Below the pieces are notes generated by a model. The model saw only the letters and a program-made list of their open reading frames with translations, did not search any database and was not told where the DNA came from. A stretch of DNA of 64,000 bases from NCBI RefSeq assembly GCF_020382885.2, contig NC_058493.1:20271499-20335498 (forward strand), in the 5' to 3' direction. A program made the position numbers and the translations under genes. Each line of letters begins with the position of its first letter. The stretch's first letter is position 1. Source of the DNA: Scatophagus argus (lineage: Eukaryota > Chordata > Actinopteri > Scatophagidae). Below are positions 28,432 through 42,411 of the stretch, in pieces.

Positions 28432-31400
28432 TGGTCGTCCTAGCGTCATGCAATGGATGGAGTTTGTTTTCCTCCTAATTTTCCTTTTTTTGAATGAGGA
28501 TTTTATACAAATGAGCCAAAAAGAGACTGCCTCTCAATAAGCCTGTCTGCAGCTTGTCGCTAAGATTGTTCTTCCAACTGCGTAAAGATGCCTTTGCTGA
28601 GGGGGTGACCTGGAACACCAGACCAGAAAAGAAAGCAAGAGGGGAATCAACAGGAGAGAGAGATGATATTTTCTTATGTGGTCTGCTGCCCGGGACTGAC
28701 TTTGTAATTGCAGTATGGAAGTCATGAGTACCCTAAAACTCTTCGCTCATGAGCAAGTCACCAATGGTCGTGGCTTCAAGCTGTTGCTGCTGTGGACTTG
28801 GCTCACTAGCATGCACTCTTGGCACAATAAGGAGGAGCAGCAGTGGCGAACCTCCAGCGCACGCAGAGGATTAAGTTATAGATGTAGTAAGATGTGGGCT
28901 CTGGCATTGTCAAATAAGAATGGGACAGTTTGTTCAAATCTACATGTTTGTGTCAGCCAGTGTGAAGCAGTGCCATGGAAAAAGAGGACAAAAGTGTTCT
29001 ACATTGTTTTCTCTGAGATTTGGGAATGTGCAGCTCTCTAACAATCACACGGAGAGCAGAGAGGATGTGTGCTTGCTCATCATTATGTGTGTTTGAGCGT
29101 GTGTGGGGTTTCTTTTGCAGGGGGTGGGGTGTTTAAACATATTGCCTCTTTTACAGTACGATGCTTAATATTTTCATTTGGTTTTATTATCATTAGAAGT
29201 TAAGAGATTATGATTTACCTTAACCGAGCAACAGTGACAAAAGTTCAGAAACACATTTTGTATTCACACTGAGAACCGGACAGAGCAGCATGCTTTTTGA
29301 GCTCAGCACCAGCAAGATCTTTACTGTTACAGTTCTAGAGTACTGTTCCATAGGACCATAGGAATAGGTTACATTTTAGAAGAATGGAAAATAGATATAT
29401 ATATCTGAGAAAACAGCTAATAATCATGAGTAGTACATAAGAAGCATTTAGGATTCATTTTTGAGATGCTACTGCATTACACATTTATTTGTCTGCACAC
29501 AAAGAGAGACTGACATTGACTGTTTTTTACTATCCAGGTGACAGCGACTTGCCAACTCTACAAACTGCACTGATTTACCACTTTTTTTTCCTGTTGTAGG
29601 TTTTTCTTTAGCAGGTAGCACCTTGTACAGCTAAAGAGCTCCTCCTGTTACATGACAGCAGGTCCACTAGCACGTTAAGCTTTTTGACATGAACATCTAT
29701 ATCTCAGACAGGAGTATCCGAACTGTTTGTTTACACTGTTTTAGGTCTTGCTTTTTCACGGATTAGCAATTGCAGGGCGATTGTGGCATGTCAAAGAGCT
29801 ATAATGCATAGAACTACTTTTACGAACACGGCTTGTGCTGCCATCTAGGGGGGGATGTGTAGTATAGCATTTCTAAATACTGAAATCCAACACTTTAGGA
29901 TGTGGTCACGAATATATGAGAACTGACCAAACCTAGTTGTGATATGGTCAAAAGACTTAAGCCTTTTAAACAATAGCAGGCAGTGCACCAATTATTACCC
30001 TCCATACAAGATTTACCAGTGTTACTCTTAAACAGCTCTGTGTTTGCTAAACTCATCCCTTTTCTGTGACACGAGGTAGAGCTCAGGTACCAGTCGCAGT
30101 GATCAGCGGGCGGCTTCCTGTACTTATACGAGAATTTACTGCATTTTCTGTTAATAAACAGCAACCACCTTTGCTGTCTCGTCCTGCCACTCCTTGTCAC
30201 CGTGATAAACCCTTTGTGTTGAAATAAGGTTAGATTATTTCCCCTGGCATCAAATTTCTTTGTCCTGTCATCATCTAACTACAGGTGAAGTAATTACCTT
30301 TTGTTTTCTGCAAGTTGAAAGATCATTGTTTAAGTGCTCGTATTTATATAAAGTCAGTCAGAAACCATGGTGCAATGCATGAAGTTGAGGCAGATCAGGA
30401 GGGGGATTTATTATGATTTTAGTCTCTGATTGAATGAAGATGTGTATCAAAGAAAGCAGCTTCATCGGGACTGTTAAACAGTCACTGTGGGAGCTTGTAA
30501 GTGTGTCATCTTGTTCATCTTTGTACCTGAGCAAGTTAAATGTGTGTTGAACTTTCCCATAAAAACGTTGACTGTGTTGCAACAGCGAAGAGGCGTGACA
30601 GCTTCTCCCTGTTGCTGTTCAGGAGCAAATGTGACATCTTTCATGATCCCGTCTGATAATATTGAACATGTGGTACATTTTTATTTGTCAAAGTGTGATC
30701 AGTTGTTTCTTGCCAGGCAGATCGTTTTTATCAAAACAGTATTATTTTTTTTGAAGGTGAGACAACAGGCTTTTACAGAATATATTGTTTTGTCACTGAA
30801 GCATACCACACGTTGTTTTCTTTAAGATAGTTGTCAATAAAGCATGTTGTTTTTAACAGCCTTGTAAAAGATGTTCCTCTATCTTCCAAGTACAACAACC
30901 CGTGTTATATTTAATCATGCCAGACTTTTTATCTCAGGAAAACTTCTAATGTTGTTCATTTTCATTGAAAACTTTCTTTGAATAGTTTGGCTGGGTAATG
31001 TCACTCTGTAAAACATGAGCAATTATTATGATACTACTCAATGTTCAAAATTATAATATTGAATGAATCTATTTGAGTTACTCCCTCAAGCCAAACAGTG
31101 GCTGATTTAAAAAATATGCAAACTAAATGGCTGTAGTGAATGGAAAAAAACCCCCAAAAAATCTCCATATTCCAACTGAGAACTGCTGGCCCACACCGTG
31201 TGTGTGTTTGAGAGTGTATGTTAAATGTCATCCTGGTAACAGTTGTCCCTTATCAGGTTGCATTCCTGTTGCATATCCTCATCATCGCTGGCTCTTCTGG
31301 TGGTGCTTTGTCTGCTGTGAATATGTTTAGGGTTACAGTCGACAGTTTGATGAAGAAATAAAAAGCATAAAGTTTTGGGAATAACAGATTTGTGTAATTT

Positions 31401-32087
31401 GCGTGACTCAAAAGGGGTAAAGTGAAGGCATTATTTGAAGATGAGGATTAAAGGAAGAGAACGGTTGATAAACCAATTTAAAATAGGGAGAGGATGATCA
31501 GAGATCTGAGCTTCAGTAAAGGAGGAGGGAGGCTCATGAAGTTTTAAGGGCATCGGTTGGGGTGATGCTCCATTCTTACCCTCCTCCCATGGGCCGGGTG
31601 GGATGTCAACAAGGTCTAGCACCAGCTGACAAGCTTGCAGTCCAGCCCAGCAGCACATTAGCATCTCTTTCAATGTGTCCACCCCCCCCCCCCCCGTCAT
31701 TACCAGGCCACACTCAGCCATCCAGCTTTTAGGCTTTGGGGCCATGGAGATTGCCTTTTTAGGAGACACCTGATCACAGCTGAGCTTGCCGCCACCCAGC
31801 ACAAAGAAACTGTGGCTGATAACATGATGCTTTAGTGTGTGTGTGCGCGCAAACTCTTGGTACTGAGAGACAACTGATGAGAAACTAAAAGAGAGCTATT
31901 ATGTAGCAGACACAGAGGTCTGTGATAGTATCGGCCATGTTTTGGGATGAGACACTTGGTTCCATACCCACCGTTGTGTGACCATGACTCTACTGATGTG
32001 AAGAAGACTGAAGCTGAAAGGAGTTCAGATTTTGGCATTTTTGTGAGAAGTCTTTTAGTTCCCACGTGAGGTGCGTCGGCTTCAGTC
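28432..32087. other. dcun1d2 3' UTR and intergenic stretch before adprhl1
   Basis: No coding exon supported. AATAAA hexamers at 30153-30158 and 30836-30841 could end a long dcun1d2 3' UTR; I saw no canonical hexamer nearer the stop codon. A C14 homopolymer lies at 31682-31695. The stretch 31430-31830 is less AT-rich than its surroundings and may be promoter or enhancer of adprhl1, but I recognise no specific site. Confidence 0.45.
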
Positions 32088-32105
32088 GAGAAAAGATCTT
32101 TTCTC
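32088..32105. other. adprhl1: perfect 18-bp palindrome in adprhl1 5' leader
   Basis: GAGAAAAGATCTTTTCTC is its own reverse complement. It ends 32 bases before the adprhl1 ATG, probably within the 5' UTR, where it could form a stem or bind a dimeric factor. Confidence 0.6.
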
Positions 32106-32122
32106 TTGGTTAGCCAGCGTGA

Positions 32123-34885
<2,763 letters not shown>

Positions 34886-36678
34886 TCCAGATCTTCAATG
34901 GCCTGAACCCCACTGGCTATCAGAGGAACTGCGCATTATCATAAAATTGCTTCCCTTTATTACGCACTAGCCTCTCATGCTCCTTGGGAGTATATTTATA
35001 GTCTTGAGTGGCACTCTATCCTCCTCTCACTGCTCTTGCCCACATCACCTTGATTGTGCTATACACAGACCTGTCATGAATTAAAGGTAAAGCACCTGTC
35101 ACTGTTGGTGTGAGGCAGAGGAACATCACAAGGGACACCATTTAGGGTACTTAGTTTCTGTCTTTGTCTGACATTTCAGTTTTCCTGTGAGATCATCTCT
35201 CTCGAAGTACACCTGCAGTCAATCTGCACAAATTTCATGCTCTGTTTATTGCAGTTAGGAGTAGCTTGTCTATATCACTCAAAGTAATATGAAAACACAG
35301 AACAGTGGAGAAAAGAAAAAGAAAACTCTCTGGCCTGTATAGCTTTTATTGTTACTTAGACAGTCTAGTAAACCAGTTAACTAATCAACAAACAAAATAT
35401 AATTTCTTTCTTTGATCTTTTCCTTTTATAAAGCTAACCTGTATTAACATGAAGCATATGGATATGTTGTGTCATGGAGGATCTAATTCAACAAAATCAG
35501 CATAAAACATTATGTAAAGTTTTGATAAAGCCTGATTTTACAATATGTCTCTCTCTGCAGTAAACCTCAATGGCCTTTAATCTTCCTTGACTTTTTAATG
35601 CATGCAAAATGTGGTGGAAAGTTTGAGATGATTTTAACATTTAAGCATAACATGTGAAAAAGTAGCATTTTATCTTATACTGTGATCATTATTTGCACTG
35701 CAATGCTCTTATCAGGCGTAGTGTACTATATTCTGAAAGCACCATTACATGGTGAATATTAATATGACATGAACATTAAAATGGACTCGGATATACATCA
35801 CGCATGAAGTGCCTGTCTCTCTTTATCTTAACGACAACATTTGATGGACAGCTTGTCTGCTATTTCCTCTTGCTACACAACCCTCCTCTACAATTCCCTG
35901 AACTAATCACCTGTAACAAGCTGACACTGTGAGAACACTTCAAGTCATTTTAGCTCCTTTATTTTGCTGCAGTTCAGGTAGAAATAAGTGAAAAGGAAAA
36001 AGTAGTCCTTTTTTGGGGATCAAAAACATATTCCTCACCAGTTCAGAGATGCTTATTTCTTACATATGATAAAAGAAATTTAAAGTCAACCTTAATGGAA
36101 CACTGCTGTGTGGATGTGCTAAAGCACAAATTGTACGTTTTTTTTATGATCATGCCATCAGTTATAAAAAAGAGAACTGCAGTTTAATGTATCTTTATGG
36201 CTGCATAAAAACCACAAGTTTAGCACCATATACCAGAACCGGTAAGGTATGATATCATTGTTCCATCCTTTAATTATAATTCTTGTCTGGACTTCTGTGT
36301 TCTTTTCCTTCTCAAAAGTAGAGTGTAATATTCAAATAGCACAAGAACATGAAAAAGCTACACCGAGAAATATTGTATCTACAGAATATACTCCCATTTT
36401 GCACATTATTTAGTTCTGTTAAAAGTCTGAGTGAGAAATGTGGTTTTCAGTACAGGTCACACAGTGTCACCCACTATAAATAATGCTTTCTATCTGTGGG
36501 AAACAGTTACAATAATGACAGCATTTATAATTAGCGACCATCCATTCTGACATAATTACACAATCTCCTCATAATTATGCACACAGCACTGCCACTATGT
36601 TCATGCAATAGTATATTTAATAACTTGCCAGTCATCCTTCAGCTTTGCTGTCAATATCCGTAACTTTTCCGGTAGGTC
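34886..36678 (+). other. adprhl1: adprhl1 3' UTR / intron before long exon
   Basis: No coding exon or recognisable repeat. An ATTAAA variant hexamer near 35080 could end the short transcript. If the long exon is used, this whole stretch is intron. Mostly AT-rich, no simple repeats of note. Confidence 0.45.
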
Positions 36679-36718
36679 AAGTTAGCTACACATCACTATG
36701 GTGATGTGTAGCTAACTT
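36679..36718 (+). promoter_or_regulatory. adprhl1: perfect hairpin over the acceptor of the long exon
   Basis: The 18-base arm 36679-36696 (AAGTTAGCTACACATCAC) is the exact reverse complement of 36701-36718, with a four-base loop TATG. The 3' arm contains GCTAAC, the best branch-point match for the TATACAG acceptor ending at 36728. In RNA the stem would hide the branch point. Confidence 0.75.
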
Positions 36719-36728
36719 TTGTATACAG

Positions 36729-38896
36729 AGATTAAGTTTTGCATGTCCTCTATTCTCCATAGACCAGATTCTTGGAAAACCAGTCACAGCCCTGATGCCA
36801 GTATATTGAGGAAGTTGATTAGAGATCGCAGCTGCCATCCTGTGCTCCGAGGGATTCTGGAGAGCCTCCTGCATTACTTAACAGAGAATCTGCCGAAGTG
36901 GACAACTGGAAATGCACACCTGGAGAAGCAAGGGTTGGATATTGTAGTTGAAAAAAGCACAGATTGGTCATATCAGAGAACTGAAGGTTCAATGATGCAG
37001 ACCCAGCTTCAGACAGGTTGTACTATTGCTCAGCTCCCTGATGAGCATAAAACAACCATGGAAAGGAATGCTAAGACCAGTTCCAAGATTCCTGAAAAAT
37101 GTTGGTTAGATCCACAAAAAGACAGATTGCCAAGCAGGTATGGAGGAGGCGCAGACTTAATACCGCGGCGGTTAACCACATTCCGGCTCCTCCAGTCCAA
37201 ATTCATACGGTGCACACCCAAACCTCCCATCACCCACCAAAGGGAGGTAGGAACTCTGTCCTCCAGCAGAGGAGTGGCATGTAATGTGAACCACTGCCAA
37301 GACAGTGAGCATAACATGCAGAAGAAGGAGCTGACTAGGAGAGAAAGAGGACTGAGGAGGGGAGGCAGTGTGAAAGATATTATAGCCAAGTTTGCCATGG
37401 CTGAGCAAAAGGAAAAGGGAGGTGACATGGTCAAGAAACAGCCAATCCAACCAAGACCTATAGGAAAAGGGATCCTCCTTTCTTCCTTGATGGAGAGGTT
37501 TGAGACCATGGCCACTGTATGTAAGGGAAGTAACTTGAAATGTTCACATGAAAAGCCTTCTGATGGAGTGGAAATACCAAGTGAAACAGAACAGAGAGTA
37601 GCTTGTTATCAAAGACATTGCCAAGAGGCAGTGCGTCAAAGTGTTCAGAAACAAAACCGACAAAGGCAAATGAAAAGTAAATCTGTTGGCCAGCAACCGA
37701 AAGGAAGTCAAACTACAACCGGACAAGAACATAGAACAGAGCAGACTGTAGGTGTTTTAACAAGAGTAAACCCAAAAGAAATAAATAATTTGACAGCAGA
37801 GCAAATGGTGAAAATAAAGGACGAGCATTCAGATCAAACAGCTGAAGGTCAGTGTTCATTAAAGCATATAAAAGCTCAAGCTTATGATAACGAAGCTAAA
37901 GGGTGGAGGTCAAAGGAATGTGGTGAAATCCAGCCTACAGCAGAAGAAATTAGTATTACCAACAAATTAAAATATGGACATGTAGAGCTGCTCTGTTTAA
38001 CATCTGTCACTGAGAGTTCACTCCCAGAACCTTACAGGATTTTTCCACAGATAGAAGCCCAAGTGAGCCAGTATGTGGCAACCATCACCTACTCTCCTGT
38101 GTGGTCCATATGTGTAGATTCCTCTCCCAAACAATATTCAGTAGAACCTTCAGGAAGCTCACACACAAACTTAAAGACAGAGGTTCTTCATAGTGCAGTA
38201 CAATATTCTGATGGGAGATCAAGCATGAGTGAACCAGTCGCTACAGTTATTGACGGAAGATGCTCTCAAAAACCTGAAACTGAGGGACTCTCTACGTACA
38301 GGGGCTGCGACACCATGGAGAACAGAGCGGCGGAAGATCTCAATCCAACTGCAGCTGTGACCATGCAAAGAAGGTTGCCCAAATACGTCATCCCACGTGT
38401 TTACAGAGTTGATTATCAAGAAGGTCTTGATGACCGGACTGATTCCTCCCCTCAATCAGCACTGCACCCAGAAACTACAGATCCTTTGGATGCTACGCCA
38501 CCACCATGCTCAGATACTTCTTTGATTGCTTTAAACACCGTATTTGTGACATGTCCTCCTACTAAAATGAAAGTACAAACCCTTAATGCTGCATCAAAAG
38601 AGAAACCAACAGAAGCTAAACCTCAAGACAAAGAAAAGGAGGCAAAAGAAGAAGTAACACCAGTGGTCATGAAGGATACAAGCATGCCACAAAGTTTTCG
38701 ACTTTCAGAGGACACTTCCAACAAGGCTGCAAGTGAAGACAGCGAGACCTCTGCTGTAACATCACCTAAGATTCAACCTGAGAGAAACGATCCAAAACAG
38801 AGACCAAAGTACACAACAATCAACTATGGCGATCCTTCGGTCAAACAAACATATAAACCCAAAGTCATACGATTTACTGACACCTTTACTTTCTAG
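36729..38896 (+). CDS. adprhl1: long single-exon open frame, probable alternative 3' exon of adprhl1
   Basis: The frame is open from 36716 to the TAG at 38894-38896 (first ATG 36743, MSSILHRPDSWK), over 700 codons, far longer than chance. It encodes a mostly hydrophilic, Lys/Glu/Ser/Thr-rich, probably disordered protein. A few ordered-looking blocks occur (residues counted from 36719): ILRKLIRDRSCHPVLRGILE (29-48), LIPRRLTTFRLLQSKFIRCT (147-166), GGSVKDIIAKFAMAEQ (215-230), GILLSSLMERFETMA (251-265), and a C-terminus ending KVIRFTDTFTF. Two acceptors fit: TATACAG|AG at 36729 is phase 1 and matches adprhl1 exon 6 (GGA G|); CTCCATAG|ACC at 36763 is phase 2 and matches a GT donor at 34882 just before the short-form stop. 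I infer a long ADPRHL1 isoform of about 1,000 aa; a separate intronless gene is the alternative. AATAAA at 39439-39444 would end it. Function unknown. Confidence 0.65.
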
Positions 38897-41054
38897 GTGA
38901 TAAATCAAGATTTCAGTTCCTTACATCAGCAACAAAACACAGTTACTACAAGGTTACACCCACAAAAATGCAGCGGAAGCACCAAGTAAAACTGATGATT
39001 TTCATTGTAAGTACACGTCCAACAATTTGGTGTATTTGTATATTCATAAAAAGGCCCTACAATGGCAGAAAGCTAAGCAAGGAAATGACATTCACCTTCC
39101 TGGCAGTTTTCTAGCTCTTCCTGGGGGATCCTGTGGTGTTCCCCAGACAGTTCATTTCATTTCATTTTATTTCATTTCAGATGAAGACTGCTTAAGATGA
39201 CTGCTGTTTCATTTTCAACAATCTTACATCCAAACTCCCTTCTCTATCAATATACACCACAGTATTTTATTTTAATGAAAGTAGCTTTTTCATTTATTTA
39301 TTTATTTTTTTAATAACAACAACTTCAAAATAGCACACTTTTAATGCTGAATTTATCCATTATTGTCAAAGTGGATTGAGGTCAAGTGTACGAATACAAT
39401 TTTTAATAATATTTTTGATGCGAGCTGGCTGCTGTGCAAATAAATCACTTAGTGGGGAATGGGCCAAATACATGGTCATAAAACTGATGAGGCTGTTCAT
39501 GAGGCAGCAAAAATATTTAGTTCACGATCTTTAATCTATCATATGAATGAAGACACTAAAAGGATTAGTCAGTGCCTGGTACACACAGAGAGAATTTAAA
39601 TGTTTCTCTAATGGATACAGTACAGTGGCAATTAGGGTTGCAGCAATATTCTGGTTTCGTACTATACTGTGGTATGAAAATGAATGGTTATGACATCATG
39701 TACATTAGCTTCTCTATGTATTGCTTTTCTACTGTATTAGTGTTATTGAAAAAGTTTAGATCAACTTGTATGTCTATCAGGACATAATATTTGGTGAAAT
39801 TATAAAAGAATGTTACCAAAATAACTTAATAACAGTTATAATGTTCTTTTTTCATTCCTTTAAGGGTCATTCTCACTGATAATAATAATAATGATAATTG
39901 TGTAATACTGTAGAGTATATTGTTATATAGTGAAACTGTGGCATATTCTGAAAAACTCATATCATTGCAACCCTGGTGACGATTGCCAGAAACAGATGCA
40001 TACAGCAGTGCCAAACATGTTGATGGCTGGAAGCTCATCCTGTCGACAGATCCAACCCTGCCCACCAGCAGGATTACACTACTGCTCAAACATGAGTGTG
40101 CATTTGGACTTACTCCAGTATTTTTATTTATTTATTTATTTTTTTACAAGAGGATAAGAGATCGAGGCCTACAAAGTCCATCATCTGTCCACTCCAAGGC
40201 TTATCCTGATAGGCAGTGGTGATGGAGAGTGTAATGTTGTTATTGACTATCTATGTGTGTATGTAGGGCAAAAACGCTCAAATGAAATTTTAAGTAATTT
40301 GATTTAGGTCGGGCTGAAAGGGCTGGCAGGGTGAACGGGGCTTCAACAAATAGATGAATTTCTCAGTATCTGCGGTCCATTAAAGGCGACAACATGAAAC
40401 ACAATCATAAACAAACACCCACATACTGACTTATAATGGATAATTGTGGATTTGCTGTGTCACTGTTTGCCTGGACTGTTCGACAAATTATTCAGTTTAT
40501 TGTCACCTAACTTAATATAATTGTATTTTTAATGACTTTCTCCATAAACCGTACTGTATATAAAAGTACCAAATGAAACAGAAGGCTTGTATAGTTTTTG
40601 AGTCAATGAAAGTGTCCTTTACTTAACGTCTTTGGCGTACAAGTTACACGAACAACATTTCTATCCCTATGCTCTGACTGGGTGACAACACTGAGACACA
40701 GTGTCTGAGTCTCTGCTCCAGATTCTCTCATTAGAACATAATCAAATTGAAATCTGGTGACTTCATGTAAGGTTTGCATCATTTCTGTACTCATCACCGT
40801 TTCCAGTAGCAAAGTTTTTCCACTCTCATTTGTGCAGGACAAGTCATTTCATTTCATTTTTTTTTTTTTTTAAATAATTATTTTAGGTCATTAAAAAAAC
40901 ACATGCATCAAACGTTTCCCTAAGAATGTGAATCTGTGCTGGGACAGAAAGTAAACTGATGAATTTGAGTTTATCCATTTATTTACATAAATGCTTATTA
41001 AATTTTTGTCTGCCTTATCTGTATACATCTAATAATGTGATGGTTGACTTTCAG
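38897..41054 (+). other. 3' flank of long exon and intergenic sequence
   Basis: Likely 3' UTR of the long exon to AATAAA at 39439-39444, followed by AT-rich intergenic DNA that holds the MITE-like element at 39633-39973. A (CATTT)n-like stretch lies at about 39148-39180 and an A/T-rich (TTTA)n at 39292-39312. No gene seen. Confidence 0.5.
39633..39973. mobile_element. MITE-like element with short inverted ends
   Basis: Begins AGGGTTGCA and ends TGCAACCCT, exact inverted 9-mers about 340 bp apart. Interior has 'actatactgtggtatgaaaa' near the left end and 'atagtgaaactgtggcatat' near the right end, resembling abundant fish elements that start 'agggttgcaacggt'. No coding capacity and no clear target-site duplication. 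Confidence 0.5.
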
Positions 41055-41159
41055 GTACCCCAAATCATCCACACAACAAATGTATTTGAATCCCAGTATA
41101 TTATAGAGAAGATTGGGCCATTGCTGGCCAACAAGACGATCAGGTTACCAGATGGCTGA
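41055..41159 (+). CDS. orphan terminal-exon-like open frame, 34 codons
   Basis: A good acceptor (GTTGACTTTCAG) at 41054 is followed by a phase-0 open frame VPQIIHTTNVFESQYIIEK then IGPLLANKTIRLPDG and a TGA at 41157-41159; the other two phases stop early. AATAAA follows at 41373-41378, so this has the shape of a last exon. I do not recognise the peptide. Phase-0 partners upstream would be adprhl1 exon 5 (ending 34376) or a weak GT inside the long exon at 38864. It could also be chance. Confidence 0.25.
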   Translation, partial: VPQIIHTTNVFESQYIIEKIGPLLANKTIRLPDG

Positions 41160-42411
41160 ATTTACCTGTGCTACGTGGCTGTGCTGGAAAGGGCGCGGCT
41201 ACGTACCTTTTCTTGCTGCCTTTACGTGTTATCGGACATGCTAATGCCGCAAGTGTTACCAGCGGACCCTCGGAATTTTTTTGGATCTCGCAGTTGCCGA
41301 TTTGACAGTTATGTTATTGGTTGTGTTTCAGTCAACAGTTGATGTTAAGTTAGTGTTATATGTTCGATGACAAATAAATGCTTGGCTATAGAGGCTTTCT
41401 GGAATTCCTGTTTTTGCAATTCAGAGTGCAAAACTAGTTTTGCTATATGGTTAAAAGAAATACGTGAATAAAAATGAGAAATATGAATTTTACTGAAAAA
41501 TGTATTCAGGTCAGATTGTACTGAAATTGTAATACCATGACTTCTTAAAATTTTACCAGCTTTAACACTTCATGAAAAAGGCATGTTTATGTAAACTGAT
41601 GTCTAGGTACTACTAAGAAGGTCTAACTGCAAAAAAACATTATGAGCGAAGCCAAAACTGAATCATGTCAAATCACAATTTGATGCACGTCTCCCCTCCT
41701 TCCGCTACTGCTCCTCGCCTCTAACCAAAGCGCCCTGAATGCAGCATAAATCACATTTAGCCATCCCATGAGAGCCCTGAAACAGCATGTTACGGGAATC
41801 ACTTGAAAGCAGCAACACTCGGAGACCGACGTGTGTCCTGGGACAAACGTCACGAGTCCGAAATCTCCCACGAAGTAGTCCCGGACAAGAAGAGTGGAAG
41901 TGAGTTGAATTAGGATTAACGCCACATCGGGGAGCATTGACGTAGCCGTAATGTTCTGATGGTTTATTCGAGCTACCAGCTGCTTGTAGCCCGAGGAGGA
42001 GAAGGACTGGACCAGCAGCAGGTGCATGTGGATGGCGATAAAACTCGAGGCAAACTCCGCTGTGTCCACGCGGCTTGAAGACCGACGGATCAACAAGATA
42101 CTTGAAGGATCAAACTAAAACGACTTCTTGGTGTGGTGGAGAAGCGAGTGTTTTTCGCGTGTTTTCCTCCTCGAGAACAGCATGTTAATCCAAGGAAAAG
42201 CAGCGTCTTGTCCCGTCTCTTCGCACGCAAACATGGAGAAAGTTAACAGTGAACGTTAACGCTAACTTGCCTCAACTCTTACCTCGACTTCAAAATTCGT
42301 GGTTGTCGTAAACTTTTTGTTTTGTTTCGTTTGGGAGAACCGCAACAAGGGGGACATATGCTGAGACTCTAGTAAGGGTTTTTGAGGATATCACTGGAGC
42401 AGAAAGAGGCA
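41160..42411 (+). promoter_or_regulatory. grtp1: grtp1 5' flank and leader
   Basis: From about 41650 base composition rises in G+C and CpG, consistent with a promoter running to the grtp1 ATG at 42412. No TATA box is evident. The 142-codon minus-strand open frame here is considered a by-product of composition. Confidence 0.4.

Noticed and set aside
30487-30825. 112-codon plus-strand open frame after dcun1d2
   Set aside because: Composition is that of AT-rich non-coding DNA (many Phe, Val, Cys); no homology or signals.
31431-31802. 123-codon minus-strand open frame before adprhl1
   Set aside because: No domain, includes the C14 homopolymer as a glycine run; more likely regulatory or neutral DNA.
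37030-37515. 161-codon minus-strand open frame
   Set aside because: Antisense shadow of the long plus-strand exon at 36729-38896, which has the longer and better-framed reading.
41668-42096. 142-codon minus-strand open frame upstream of grtp1
   Set aside because: Lies in the CpG-rich grtp1 promoter, has no recognisable domain, and no splice or polyadenylation context; long open frames are common in such composition.
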